NCBI RefSeq assembly: GCF_030409805.1
Contig: NZ_JAUFQP010000001.1
Location: 124,001-188,000, forward strand
Direction of reading: 5' to 3'
Origin: Algibacter miyuki
Lineage (GTDB): Bacteria > Bacteroidota > Bacteroidia > Flavobacteriales > Flavobacteriaceae
Length of the DNA stretch: 64,000 nt
Positions 52,428 to 62,668 of this stretch are shown here, in pieces. The notes under the pieces were generated by a model, which was not told where the DNA came from, made no database searches, and worked only from the letters and a program-made list of their open reading frames with translations. Both the position numbers and the translations under genes were made by a program. Each line of letters begins with the position of its first letter. The stretch's first letter is position 1.

Positions 52428-54329
52428 ATGAAAAACAACAATATTTTTTTAGCATGCGCGTTCATCGCTATTTTTTCTTCAAATGTTATACATAGCCAAG
52501 ACCAAAGAGATCTAATAAAACCGAATATCATCATTTTTTATGCTGATGATTTAGGTTGGCAAGACGTAGAATTAAACGATTTGGACGAACCATGTGCTTG
52601 GGAAACTCCAAATATTAAAAATTTAGCCAAAGATGCTATTAATTTTACCAATGCGTATTCTCCAGCTCCAACGTGTGCGCCATCGCGATCTGCGCTTTTG
52701 AGTGGGTTGCATCCTGCTAAAACAGGGATAACGAACGTAACTGGAGGAGAAATTCCAAAGCCTAGTAGAGGTTCAAGTTTTATTAATCCATATTTTCCAG
52801 CAGGGTTAATGCCTGAAAACTTAACTATAGCAGAAGCTTTAAAGTTGAATGGCTACAGAACGGGGCATGTTGGGAAATGGCACGCAGGACATCTTCAAAT
52901 TCAGAGTTCAACCAATCAAGGTTTCGATTTTGCTCATGAATCTAGAGGCGCACATCAAGGGCCAAAAGCGCCTAAAAGTAGGGTGACAGAATTTGCTACG
53001 CATGTTAAAGGCGATAAGTACCGGTTAAGTGAAGAGAAATATTATCCGTTTACAAAAGAATCGCCAAATGGAATTTCTTACCCCAAAGATGAGGTGACAG
53101 AAAATGCTCTTAAATTTATAAAAGAAAGTAAACAAGAACCTTTCTTTCTGTATTTAGCACATTGGATGGTGCATTATCCAATTCACACAAAAAACAAAGA
53201 ATTGTTGCAATATTATTGCGATAAATTAGGAATGGATTTTCCAGAGGAAGATGTTCCAATGACGGCAGAAGGGCAAAATAACCCGTATTTTGGAGCCATG
53301 GTTACTACGTTAGATTGGAGTTTAGGTCGTGTAGTAGATTTGTTAAAGAAAACAGACGATCCTAGAAATCCAGGTAAAAAATTATACGAGACCACCTATA
53401 TTATCTTTTCTTCAGATAATGGTGGAGCAGAAAGACGTAGAGATGAAATAATGTCGGATAATGCGCCTTTAGATAAAGGTAAAAAATATACTGAAGAAGG
53501 AGGGATTAGAGTTCCTATGCTTATCTCGGGACCAAACATACCTAAAGGAAAAACAAAGGATGTATTGATAAATCAGTTAGATTTTTATCCAACGATTTTA
53601 AATATTACTAATAGTAAAATACCTAGTAAATACAGTTCTGATTTAGATGGATTGGATATTTCTGGTGTTTTATTAAATAATGAAAATTCTGTTAAAAATA
53701 ACAAGGGTAAAGTTAGAGCAGATTTATGGTGGCATTATCCTTATGGTGACAATTCTAAAAACCAATCAGCTATAAGAGCTGGAGATTATAAACTATATAA
53801 AAACTTTGCTAATGGCAGTTATGTGTTGCATCGTTTATATAAAGATGGAAAGCGATTTGATTTAGAAGAAAAGTATGATATCGCTAAAAAAGAACCTAAA
53901 GTACTTAAAGATTTATCGGGTAGGTTAGAAAAATATTTAAAAGACTATAATGCGCCTTTACCTTACAGAAGTATAGAGAATACTAAAGAGGCTTCGGAAA
54001 AGGGAAATATAGCTGCTGTTCCAACAATTACATCCGATACTTTCGATATTAAATCTCGAGAAGTTTCAATTGAATTGGAAAAAGGAAAATCTAAGGTGGT
54101 TGAAAGTTATGCCCTTATAAAAATAGGGGATCCGGTTAAAGTTAATAAGAATGGGAAGAAAGCGAAGCAAGGAAAACATGCTACAACCTATATAAAAGTA
54201 CCTGTAGATTGCGACAAAAACAAATTAAAATATACTGTAACTATTCCTAAAGAAGCATTAGAGTATATTTTTATTATAATAGATGAAAATAGGTATATGG
54301 TAAAAGGCAAGCTTCATAAAATAAGTTAA
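52428..54329 (+). CDS. Sulfatase (S1 family), tandem copy B
   Basis: A 633-residue secreted sulfatase. The ATG at 52428 is preferred to an in-frame TTG at 52407, because it begins directly with the signal peptide (MKNNNIFLAC...IHSQ). Motifs: IFYADDLGWQDVELN, APTCAPSR (Cys83), GHVGKWHAGH, IFSSDNGGAERR. Collinear with copy A throughout; long identical runs include VVDLLKKTDDPRNPGKKLYE. Changes cluster around the pocket, for example the residue after CAPSR (Ser instead of Cys) and the PMTAEGQNNPYFG stretch. The duplicates may have split specificity between sulfate positions. The next sulfatase begins 3 bp after its stop. Confidence 0.95.
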   Translation: MKNNNIFLACAFIAIFSSNVIHSQDQRDLIKPNIIIFYADDLGWQDVELNDLDEPCAWETPNIKNLAKDAINFTNAYSPAPTCAPSRSALLSGLHPAKTGITNVTGGEIPKPSRGSSFINPYFPAGLMPENLTIAEALKLNGYRTGHVGKWHAGHLQIQSSTNQGFDFAHESRGAHQGPKAPKSRVTEFATHVKGDKYRLSEEKYYPFTKESPNGISYPKDEVTENALKFIKESKQEPFFLYLAHWMVHYPIHTKNKELLQYYCDKLGMDFPEEDVPMTAEGQNNPYFGAMVTTLDWSLGRVVDLLKKTDDPRNPGKKLYETTYIIFSSDNGGAERRRDEIMSDNAPLDKGKKYTEEGGIRVPMLISGPNIPKGKTKDVLINQLDFYPTILNITNSKIPSKYSSDLDGLDISGVLLNNENSVKNNKGKVRADLWWHYPYGDNSKNQSAIRAGDYKLYKNFANGSYVLHRLYKDGKRFDLEEKYDIAKKEPKVLKDLSGRLEKYLKDYNAPLPYRSIENTKEASEKGNIAAVPTITSDTFDIKSREVSIELEKGKSKVVESYALIKIGDPVKVNKNGKKAKQGKHATTYIKVPVDCDKNKLKYTVTIPKEALEYIFIIIDENRYMVKGKLHKIS

Positions 54330-54332
54330 ATT

Positions 54333-55817
54333 ATGAAGATAATCTTCCGGACTTGGTTTTGTTTAATATTTCTGTTGTTTTTTATAAAAATGACAGAGGC
54401 ACAAACAAGTTCGAAAAAACTAAAAAATAGTCGTCCAAATATCATTTTTGTAATGACGGACGATCAAGGCATGGGAGATTTGTCTTGTATGGGGAATCAA
54501 GTTGTTAAAACGCCAAATATTGATGCGTTTTATAAGAAATCAACACGCTTTACTGAGTACCATGTTAGTCCAACTTGTGCGCCAACCAGAGCCGCATTAA
54601 TGAGTGGGCAACACGAGTTTCGGGTGGGGGTTACACATACTATTTTAGAGCGAGAACGCATGGCTTTAGAGGTGTATACTTTTCCGCAAGCCTTACAATT
54701 CGTAGGCTATCAAACAGGATTGTTTGGTAAATGGCACTTAGGTGATGGAAATGAATATCTTCCTCAAAACAGAGGATTTTCCGAAGTGTTGATGCATGGT
54801 TCTGGCGGTATAGGACAAGTTAATTTAGGCGATTTTCCACCGAATAGTGAAAACGAATATTTTGATAATGTGTTGTTACATAATGAAACTATTGTGCAAA
54901 CCAGCGGTTTTTGTACCGATGTGTTTTTTGATGCCGCATTAGCTTGGACGAAAGCACAAATAGATGCTGAAATCCCTTATTTTACATACATATCATTGAA
55001 TGCACCTCATGCTCCGTTGATTGCTCCAAAAGCTTATAAAAAACGGTTTTTAGAATTAGGTTACGATGACGGTACAGCCGGAAGATACGGTATGATTGAA
55101 AATATAGACGATAATTTTGGGGGCTTAATGCGTAAACTTACCGAATGGGATGCCTTAGAAAATACACTCGTTATTTTTACAACAGATAATGGCGCAACGC
55201 ATTTAAGAGGTACTTTAAATGGAGAAAAAGTAAAACATTTTAATGCCAATCTCAAAGGTGGAAAAAATTCTCCAAATGAAGGAGGAAATCACGTACCGCT
55301 TTTCTTTTATTGGAAAGGTATTTTAGCCGAAGGAAAAGACATTAACAAACTTACAGCACACATCGATTTATATAAAACCTTTACTGAATTGGCTGGTGCT
55401 AAATTGCCAGAAACAATACAGCCTATTGAAGGTTTATCATTAATACCTTTATTGGAAAATACAGAGGTATCTTGGGAAGATAGAATGTTATTCACACATT
55501 GCGGACGCTGGAAAACAGGTATGGTGGAAGAAGCAAAATTTAAAAAAATGGCTATTAGAAATCAACAATGGCGTTTTGTAAACAATTCGGAATTATTCAA
55601 TATTGCTAAAGATCCAGGGGAAACTACAAATGTTATTGAAGCTTATCCTGAGGTTGTTGCCAAATTTAAAGCCCCTTATAGTATGTGGTGGGACGCCTCC
55701 ATACCTTTAATGATAAATGAAAATCGTAAAAAAGTAAAGGAACAGCCCTTGCATAGTCGCTATTACAAGCAACTTAAAGATATTGGGATTCCCGATTGGA
55801 GCCCTTCATCTTATTAA
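54333..55817 (+). CDS. Sulfatase (S1 family)
   Basis: A 494-residue secreted sulfatase with a signal peptide ending MTEAQ (about residue 24). Motifs: VMTDDQGMGDLSCMGN, SPTCAPTR (Cys82, formylglycine precursor), LFGKWHLGDGNEYLP, and IFTTDNGATHLRG. It is closer in motif to the sulfatase at 38179-40038 than to its neighbours (shared TDDQGxGDL, CAPTRA and GKWHLGD), but lacks the C-terminal extension of that protein. Its ATG is 3 bp after the previous stop, so translation is probably coupled. A GH29 gene follows 52 bp later. Confidence 0.95.
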   Translation: MKIIFRTWFCLIFLLFFIKMTEAQTSSKKLKNSRPNIIFVMTDDQGMGDLSCMGNQVVKTPNIDAFYKKSTRFTEYHVSPTCAPTRAALMSGQHEFRVGVTHTILERERMALEVYTFPQALQFVGYQTGLFGKWHLGDGNEYLPQNRGFSEVLMHGSGGIGQVNLGDFPPNSENEYFDNVLLHNETIVQTSGFCTDVFFDAALAWTKAQIDAEIPYFTYISLNAPHAPLIAPKAYKKRFLELGYDDGTAGRYGMIENIDDNFGGLMRKLTEWDALENTLVIFTTDNGATHLRGTLNGEKVKHFNANLKGGKNSPNEGGNHVPLFFYWKGILAEGKDINKLTAHIDLYKTFTELAGAKLPETIQPIEGLSLIPLLENTEVSWEDRMLFTHCGRWKTGMVEEAKFKKMAIRNQQWRFVNNSELFNIAKDPGETTNVIEAYPEVVAKFKAPYSMWWDASIPLMINENRKKVKEQPLHSRYYKQLKDIGIPDWSPSSY

Positions 55818-55869
55818 AATTAGAAAACTAACAAAAATCAATACTAACCACCTAGCTCATTTATTAATT

Positions 55870-57753
55870 ATGTTAAAAACGAAAACACTTTCAATTCTGG
55901 TATGCCTTTGTTGGTTACTTAATTTAAGTGCCTGCAAAGAGGCTTCAGAAAAAAAGATAGAGACCATAACTCAAAAAGAAGTATTTGATCAAACCAGTAA
56001 CTGGATATTACTTAATAAAACGGAATCTATAGAGAATGAGAATATCTTTTCGTGGCATTTTAACTTAAAACATCCAGCGGAATATGTTATCCAACTTGTT
56101 TTTGATGATGGACTTGCTACGAATTCGGAAACTGTAAAAATAAAAATTGAGGAGATTGAAATAGAGGAGCCGTTGCGTAAAAGTTATTCAACTTATAATG
56201 GGAGAATAGTTTCAGAATTTAAAAAAACGATAAAATTTAACAGTACTGGAAAACAGATTTTAACTTTAGAAACTGAAGCAGATTTTAATCAAGTAAGAAT
56301 TATTCCGCATTATAAAAATGAAATAGGTTCAGGAATTCATCATAAAGAATGGTTAAAAATGCACGAATCTGCAGAAAAACAAGCGGCTTTACAGTGGTTT
56401 AAAGACGCCAAGTTTGGTATGTTTATTCATTGGGGGCTGTATTCTCAAGCCGGAGGTGTTTGGAAAGGAGTGAAAATTAATCAAGCGCCATTTCCAGGAC
56501 CCAAAGTAGCCGAATGGCTCATGCATGCTTTTCAAATCCCAAGAGAAGAATATGCGGAACTCGCAAAAACCTTCAACCCCGATAAATCTTTTGCTCAAAA
56601 CATTGCTAAATTGGCTAAAGATGCCGGTATGAAATATGTGGTAATTACATCAAAACATCATGATGGTTTTGCCTTGTTCGACTCTAAAAGTTCAATCTAT
56701 GATATGGTAGATGCTACACCGTATAAAGCAGATGCGGTTAAAGAATTGTACAATGCTTGTTTGGAAATTGGTTTAGATTTTGGTGTGTATTATTCTCACG
56801 GAAATGATTGGAACGATGGTGGAGATGGTAATTATGCAAACGTGAAAAAAGTAAATGATTCTCTAGGAATTTATTCACATCCATCAGGTAAAAATTTATG
56901 GGATCCAAGTCCAAATACACATGCTGAGTATTTCGAATCTAAAAGTTATCCTCAAATTAAAGAACTTATCGCTTTGTTACCAAAGTTGCGTTTAATTTGG
57001 TTTGATGGCGAGGGTTTTACAACAGAAGAACAATCTTTTAAGTTTTACAAAATGGTTTATAATTCAAACCCAAATATTTTAGTGAATAGGCGAGTAGGTT
57101 GGGGTTTTGGTGATTATTTAGATGCTGGAGATAATAAGATTCCTTCTGCTAAAGAAAACTTAAAGAAATATTGGGAAACCTGCGGAACGACCAATAATTC
57201 ATGGGGCTATAAATCGTATGACGATGATTGGAAAAGCACTAAAGAATTGTTATACTACTTTGTAGATATTATGTCTAAGGGCGGAAATTATCTTTTAAAT
57301 ATTGGGCCGGATGGTCAAGGACATGTGCCTGAAGCTAGTGCCAATGGATTACGAGAAATGGGCGAATGGATTCAACTAAATAGCGAGGCCATTTATGGCA
57401 CTTCCCGTTGGGAGATTACTAATGAAGGTCAAGAGGAAACGCTTTTAGATGGCACTGGACATAGAGCAGCAAAAGGGTTTCAGAAAACATTTACTTCTAA
57501 AGATTTTTGGTTTACGGCCAAAGAAAACAAGGTGTACGCAATTTCCCTTGTGCCAGTGGTAGATAAAATTTTAATTCAATCTTTAAATAAAACCAAAGGT
57601 GAAATAATAAACGTTCGGGTTCTCGGAAGTGAAAAAAAAGTTACCTGGAAACAAACCGAAAATGGTCTTGAAGTAAACTTAACAGGAGTTAGAAGTAACA
57701 AAAATGGTTTTGTAGTTGAAGCTAGTTTTAAAATTAAATCAGATGAAAAATAG
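55870..57753 (+). CDS. GH29 alpha-L-fucosidase, lipoprotein with N-terminal beta domain
   Basis: A 627-residue lipoprotein (lipobox LNLSAC, Cys22). The ATG at 55870 is chosen because it opens directly onto the lipoprotein signal; an in-frame GTG at 55783 would overlap the preceding gene. Residues about 35-150 are a beta-sandwich of unknown type. The GH29 barrel follows: FGMFIHWGLYSQAGGVW, DAGMKYVVITSKHHDGFALF, YYSHGNDWNDGG, and LRLIWFDGEGF with nucleophile D379. A C-terminal beta domain closes the protein. It most resembles the fucosidase at 40569-42392. Its stop overlaps the start of the next sulfatase gene by 11 bp, which indicates translational coupling. Confidence 0.94.
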   Translation: MLKTKTLSILVCLCWLLNLSACKEASEKKIETITQKEVFDQTSNWILLNKTESIENENIFSWHFNLKHPAEYVIQLVFDDGLATNSETVKIKIEEIEIEEPLRKSYSTYNGRIVSEFKKTIKFNSTGKQILTLETEADFNQVRIIPHYKNEIGSGIHHKEWLKMHESAEKQAALQWFKDAKFGMFIHWGLYSQAGGVWKGVKINQAPFPGPKVAEWLMHAFQIPREEYAELAKTFNPDKSFAQNIAKLAKDAGMKYVVITSKHHDGFALFDSKSSIYDMVDATPYKADAVKELYNACLEIGLDFGVYYSHGNDWNDGGDGNYANVKKVNDSLGIYSHPSGKNLWDPSPNTHAEYFESKSYPQIKELIALLPKLRLIWFDGEGFTTEEQSFKFYKMVYNSNPNILVNRRVGWGFGDYLDAGDNKIPSAKENLKKYWETCGTTNNSWGYKSYDDDWKSTKELLYYFVDIMSKGGNYLLNIGPDGQGHVPEASANGLREMGEWIQLNSEAIYGTSRWEITNEGQEETLLDGTGHRAAKGFQKTFTSKDFWFTAKENKVYAISLVPVVDKILIQSLNKTKGEIINVRVLGSEKKVTWKQTENGLEVNLTGVRSNKNGFVVEASFKIKSDEK

Positions 57754-59302
57754 TTGTTTTAAAATATTGATATTGCTTTTCGTTTGTAATGTATTGCATG
57801 CGCAAAAGCAACCAAACATTATATACATTTTAGCCGACGATTTAGGTATTGGTGATTTAAGCATTTATAACGAAAACAGTAAAATACAAACACCAAATTT
57901 AGATCAAATGGGGAGAGAAGGTATGCTATTTACAGATGCGCATACCTCATCTGCAGTTTGTACACCAACACGATATGGAATTTTAACCGGTAGATATAAT
58001 TGGAGAACTCCTTTAAAAGAGTTTGTTACTTGGGGAAACTCACCAAGTTTAATTCAGAAAAATAGATTGACAGTTGCCAAAATGCTTAAAGATAAAGGTT
58101 ATAAAACAGCAAGTATCGGAAAATGGCATTTGGGTTTAAACTGGACAATGAAAAATAATAGCCCAGAATTTAATCATTTTTCAGACAAATCTAATCGTTT
58201 AAATTTCAAGGATATCGATTATAGCAAACCTCTAAAATTTGGACCTAATGATATGGGTTTCGATTATTCTTATATCATTTCTGCATCTTTAAACATGCCG
58301 CCTTTTGTATATATAGAAAATAATAAAGCGACCATGGTGCCCACGGAAATATCATCACAAACTAAAAAACAATCGCCTTATGCCACTTGGATACGAGGTG
58401 ATATTGCAGATGATTTTAAACACGAAGAAGTACTTCCTAACGTTGTAAATAAATCAATTTCTTTCATTAAAGAAAATGCCCATAAAGAAGCACCTTTTTT
58501 TATGTACATCCCTTTGCCTTCTCCTCACAATCCTGTATTACCAATTGCGCCATGGAAAGGCCAAAGTGAGATTAATAGTCCGTATGCCGATTTTGTAATG
58601 ATGATTGATGATTTAATGGGAACTATTTTTGAAACTCTAAAAATACAAGGTATTGACGAAAATACAATGGTTGTTTTTGCAAGTGATAATGGTTTTGCTA
58701 CTACCAACGATTTAAAAAATTTAAGAGAGAAAAACCACAGTCCGAGTTATGTTTATAGTGGTTATAAAGGAAGTTATTTAGAAGGTGGACACAGAGTACC
58801 TTTTCTTGTAAAATGGCCAGGGAAAATTAAGCCAAATTCAGTTTCGGAGGCCACGATTTGTACTACCGATTTTATGGCAACTTGCGCAGATATTATAAAT
58901 TATGATTTTAAAGTGAATGAAGCCGAAGATAGTTATAGTATGATGCCTTTATTAACCAATACAGGAGATTATTTACGAGAAGCCACTATTCATCACGATA
59001 AATACGGTGTTTTTGCCATCAGAAAAGGAGATTGGAAATTAATTGTATCGCCAAACTCTGGAATTATGGCATCTGGAGAAACAAAAAAACACAAAGAAAG
59101 CTTACCTGAGGAAATTCTGTTCAATTTAAAAGAAGACATCAAAGAGAAAAATAATGTAGCAAATCAATTCCCTGAAAAGGTTAAGGCATTAAAAGATTTG
59201 TTAATTAAACATATCAAAAAGGGTAGAAGTACAGCAGGGAAAGTTCAAGAAAACGATGCTATAACTGGAGAATGGCCTCAAGCAAATTTTGCATTTAAAT
59301 AA
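57743..59302 (+). CDS. Sulfatase (S1 family)
   Basis: A 519-residue secreted sulfatase. The ATG at 57743 gives a normal signal peptide (MKNSCFKILILL...LHAQ) and overlaps the fucosidase stop by 11 bp; an upstream in-frame start at 57716 would spoil the signal. Motifs: ILADDLGIGDLSIYN, SSAVCTPTR (Cys73, formylglycine precursor, with Thr after Cys), SIGKWHLGLNW, and VVFASDNGFATT. It is similar to the incomplete sulfatase at the right edge (same HTSSAVCTPTRYGILTGR-type block). Ends 10 bp before the esterase gene, so deacylation and desulfation are probably co-expressed. Confidence 0.95.
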   Translation: MKNSCFKILILLFVCNVLHAQKQPNIIYILADDLGIGDLSIYNENSKIQTPNLDQMGREGMLFTDAHTSSAVCTPTRYGILTGRYNWRTPLKEFVTWGNSPSLIQKNRLTVAKMLKDKGYKTASIGKWHLGLNWTMKNNSPEFNHFSDKSNRLNFKDIDYSKPLKFGPNDMGFDYSYIISASLNMPPFVYIENNKATMVPTEISSQTKKQSPYATWIRGDIADDFKHEEVLPNVVNKSISFIKENAHKEAPFFMYIPLPSPHNPVLPIAPWKGQSEINSPYADFVMMIDDLMGTIFETLKIQGIDENTMVVFASDNGFATTNDLKNLREKNHSPSYVYSGYKGSYLEGGHRVPFLVKWPGKIKPNSVSEATICTTDFMATCADIINYDFKVNEAEDSYSMMPLLTNTGDYLREATIHHDKYGVFAIRKGDWKLIVSPNSGIMASGETKKHKESLPEEILFNLKEDIKEKNNVANQFPEKVKALKDLLIKHIKKGRSTAGKVQENDAITGEWPQANFAFK

Positions 59303-59312
59303 TAGTTGAAAA

Positions 59313-60458
59313 ATGAAAAAGACACTAAACCTTGTTTTGTTTTGCTTAATCTTAAATATGTACAGTCAAAATCGAAAGTTAAACGCTGTGTTTATTTCTT
59401 CGGAAGATCAATCAAATGGTTTATATCGTGATGTTTACATTAAAAAGTCTTGGCAGAAATTAGATGAAAATAAGGATGGTCAATGTTCTGAAAATGAAAA
59501 CGAACGAACTTGGGGGAAATTAAAACGATTTGATGCGAATGGAGACAACCTAGTGAGTTTTCAAGAGTACGCTGATAAAATCCTAATTCCTTATCTAAAC
59601 GCCGGAGGAAAAAGAAAGTTAAACGTTTTATATAAAACAACTAAAGATGAAAATTTATACCTCGATATATATTATCCTAAAATAAGAAAAGCAGGAGAAA
59701 AACTACCGGTAGTTGTTTATACGCACGGCGGTGGTTGGGCAGCAGGTAGTAGGCATGGCGCTGTTAATGCGTCTTTCAAAACGATACATACAGCACTTTT
59801 AGAACAAGGATTTTGTGTGGTTTCTGTTGGTTACAGGCTTTGGGAAAATGGAGGGAATACAACTATGCGAGATTGCGTAATAGATAGTAAAGATGCCATG
59901 CGTTATTTATCTAAACACAATGAAATACTAGAATTAGATACTAATCGTTTTTTCTCTTTTGGCGATTCTGCCGGAGGTCAAATTTCTCAAATATTACTGT
60001 TAAGTGCTCCTGAAACTTTAAAAGGGGATACGGAATTGGCTAAATACACCTACAACATGGTAGCCGGAGTATCGTGGTACGGTCCTTCTGATTTTGAAAA
60101 AACAAGTTTGTTTAATCATGATAATAGACCCGATTTTAGAGATCGGTTTGGACTTCGGATCTTAAAGCCAGACACAAAACCTGAACACAAGAAAATGCTT
60201 TATAAAGAAATGAGTCCTATTAATTATTTAACCCAAAATAGTGCGCCGTTATTAATGATACAAGGCGATAGCGATACAACAATTCCTGTGAAACACGCTT
60301 ATTATATGGCCGAAAAAGCTCAATTGATTGGCGCACCGCTAACAACATTAATTGTGACAAATGCAGGACATAATTGGCGAAAAGTAGGCGGAGATATTAA
60401 TCCAACTCGAGAGTCTATTATAGAGACAACAGTTGATTATTTTGTAATGCATTTATAA
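59313..60458 (+). CDS. Secreted alpha/beta-hydrolase esterase with EF-hand pair
   Basis: A 381-residue protein with a short signal peptide (to about MYSQ, residue 19). Residues about 45-90 carry two calcium-loop-like sequences, [12 protein letters not shown] and [12 protein letters not shown], as in EF-hand or dockerin-like modules. Residues about 105-380 are an alpha/beta hydrolase of the BD-FAE/HSL type: oxyanion loop YTHGGGW, nucleophile elbow GDSAGG (S219), acid in QGDSDTTIP (D321), and NAGHNW (H353). It likely removes acetyl or other ester groups from the glycan before glycosidases and sulfatases act. Last gene of the tightly spaced operon; a 222-bp gap follows. Confidence 0.82.
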   Translation: MKKTLNLVLFCLILNMYSQNRKLNAVFISSEDQSNGLYRDVYIKKSWQKLDENKDGQCSENENERTWGKLKRFDANGDNLVSFQEYADKILIPYLNAGGKRKLNVLYKTTKDENLYLDIYYPKIRKAGEKLPVVVYTHGGGWAAGSRHGAVNASFKTIHTALLEQGFCVVSVGYRLWENGGNTTMRDCVIDSKDAMRYLSKHNEILELDTNRFFSFGDSAGGQISQILLLSAPETLKGDTELAKYTYNMVAGVSWYGPSDFEKTSLFNHDNRPDFRDRFGLRILKPDTKPEHKKMLYKEMSPINYLTQNSAPLLMIQGDSDTTIPVKHAYYMAEKAQLIGAPLTTLIVTNAGHNWRKVGGDINPTRESIIETTVDYFVMHL

Positions 60459-60680
60459 TATTCATAATGAAATAGATTTCCGCTTTCAAGACAGTTGAAA
60501 AAACTACAAAGGGTTGATTTCAGAAAGTAATTGACTGATTAGAGCGGATGAAATACCTATATAGCCTTTATTTTTGTTTAAATTCTTAATAATAGTATTG
60601 GTATTCAGAAAGTAGAAAGAATATTCCTTATTTTGAAAAGAGTACGTGTTTTATCTAAAAAGCATGAAAAATAAAAACTT

Positions 60681-62612
60681 ATGATTAAAAAAAATTACTT
60701 AACCGCTATATTTTTATTCATTGGCATGGCTTCTATTAACGCGCAGTCTCTATGGTATGAAAATTCGAGTAATACAACTCATATACAGGTTTCTAATATT
60801 TCTAGAGGAGTATTTACAACTGATGAAACAAATCCAGATACGAATGGTGTAAACGCTAATACAACAGTTTCAAAATTTGTTAGAGACGGACAAAAAAGCC
60901 CTACGCTTCGATTCAATTTATCAAATCCGATAACCAATTTGTCAACCTTTACTATTTCCTTAAAAGCATACACTTCAATAAAAACAGGTGATTTAAACAC
61001 TCAGAATAAAAGAATTAGAATGTATTTAAGAAACGCTTCCATAGGGGCATCAAGTGCTTTTTTTGAACAATTAGGGTTTTCAGAAGGGGAAACTTGGGAA
61101 TCTTTTTCTTTTAATTTTGACGGCATAGAAATTCCTGAAAATGTGGCTTTAGCTGGTGGTTACGATCAGGTTATGATTGGGTTAGCTACTGGGGATGCAA
61201 CGGGATTAACATCAACCTATTATCTAGATGCCATTTCTGGTACTTCTGACCAGGTAATTGCTAAAGCCGATTTTTTATCGGGATCTTGGGGTGTGAGATT
61301 CAATTTACCAGGAGGTTATAATTTAGACGACGATAGTAATTATAATTGGGTTGCAGGAGCGCAAGAAATTGTAGATAATTTACCGGCTGTTGGTCATGTT
61401 ATCACAAATTTTACGCATCCAGCACATGGGTATTATTATACTTTAAGGACTAATCCTTATATCGATATTGCAAATGATATTCATCCAGCCATGGTGCCTA
61501 CCCTAGAGAATGAACAAATAATTCTTGACATTATTGATGTTTTTAGAAATTCAGGAAAAAAAGTCATTCTATATGTTAATGGTGGCGGACCATCAAATAT
61601 TCAAGGTGCTTCAGATGCCATAGAAGCAGCGATTTCAGTAGCTTGGGAGGCGTATTGCGATGCTAATTTTGGTGGAGATCAAGGTTTGGGGTGGCGTACT
61701 TTAGCTAGAGGATTTTTTGAACGTTTTAAAGGCTTGGTAGATGGCTATTGGGTAGACAATCTGTCTAGTTTATCTAATGCCGAGGTAGTCGATTTTTTAG
61801 CTATGATTAGGGATGTTGATCCCGATATTGCTATTGCGTCTAATTTGGATAAATCGTATATAGAAGATGAAAGCGGAACCCGAATACTTGTCGATTCTGA
61901 TGGTACAAATGATGCAGATCCAACAGATTATAAAGTATTCTTTTTAGAAGCTAATGATCCTTATATGGATTTTACAGCGGGTCATCCAACGCCTTTAGGT
62001 CAAGGAGCACCGCCAAATTCGTGGGCCTATGAAGAGTTTTCTTTTCCTTTAATAACAGAGAATCCTTGGTCGTCTTACGATGGAACTAAGCAAACATTAA
62101 AACATTATTTTGCACCTATTAGACAGCAATGGAGTGTTGCAAGAGCAGATTTAATATTTGAAGTGGAGCAAGCCTATCGATTTGTTAGAACCTTTACCGA
62201 TGCGGGTGCTGCAATTACATGGAGTACTACAATAACTGATGGTTTTATTACGGATGATGAAATGGCCATTATGCAAGAAATTAATAATAGAATGCAGCAA
62301 TTGCCAAAGCCAGACTTTATTCCTTATACAAGACCGGAAGGCGCTTATTTAGTTGATGAAACACTAAATATTAGTTCTAGTAATTTGGCTTATAACGAGT
62401 TTAATTTATTTCCGAATCCTGTAAGTGATAGTTTTATATTATCAACAGAAATTGCTTCAGGAAGTATTTATAACTTAAGTGGTCAGAAAATTATAGAGTT
62501 TAAGGAGAATCAAACGTTTTTTGATGTGTCTTTATTAAATGATGGTATTTATGTTTTTAGAGCAATATCGAAAAATGGTGAAAGCCAAGTTCTAAAATTT
62601 ATAAAACAATAA
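60681..62612 (+). CDS. Large secreted protein of unknown family with type IX sorting domain
   Basis: A 643-residue protein not recognised as any named enzyme. Signal peptide ends SINAQ (about residue 22). Residues about 23-200 look like a beta-sandwich binding module (TLRFNLSNPITNLSTFTISL, then YYLDAISGTSDQ). Residues about 205-555 look like a TIM barrel: WGVRFNLPGGYNLDDDSNYN, KKVILYVNGGGPSN, LVDGYWVDNLSSL, and DIAIASNLDKSY, with conserved-looking acids on strand ends. The C-terminal about 70 residues form a type A sorting domain (YNEFNLFPNPVSDSFILS). It precedes a sulfatase and follows an esterase, so a secreted endo-acting glycanase for the sulfated fucan is a fair guess and nothing more. 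A TAnnTTTG box (TATTTTTG) lies at 60569-60576. Confidence 0.7.
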   Translation: MIKKNYLTAIFLFIGMASINAQSLWYENSSNTTHIQVSNISRGVFTTDETNPDTNGVNANTTVSKFVRDGQKSPTLRFNLSNPITNLSTFTISLKAYTSIKTGDLNTQNKRIRMYLRNASIGASSAFFEQLGFSEGETWESFSFNFDGIEIPENVALAGGYDQVMIGLATGDATGLTSTYYLDAISGTSDQVIAKADFLSGSWGVRFNLPGGYNLDDDSNYNWVAGAQEIVDNLPAVGHVITNFTHPAHGYYYTLRTNPYIDIANDIHPAMVPTLENEQIILDIIDVFRNSGKKVILYVNGGGPSNIQGASDAIEAAISVAWEAYCDANFGGDQGLGWRTLARGFFERFKGLVDGYWVDNLSSLSNAEVVDFLAMIRDVDPDIAIASNLDKSYIEDESGTRILVDSDGTNDADPTDYKVFFLEANDPYMDFTAGHPTPLGQGAPPNSWAYEEFSFPLITENPWSSYDGTKQTLKHYFAPIRQQWSVARADLIFEVEQAYRFVRTFTDAGAAITWSTTITDGFITDDEMAIMQEINNRMQQLPKPDFIPYTRPEGAYLVDETLNISSSNLAYNEFNLFPNPVSDSFILSTEIASGSIYNLSGQKIIEFKENQTFFDVSLLNDGIYVFRAISKNGESQVLKFIKQ

Positions 62613-62668
62613 AAAGCACATTAAATTATAGTACAGTAATTTCAAAAAAAGAAGAATTAAAAATTTAC

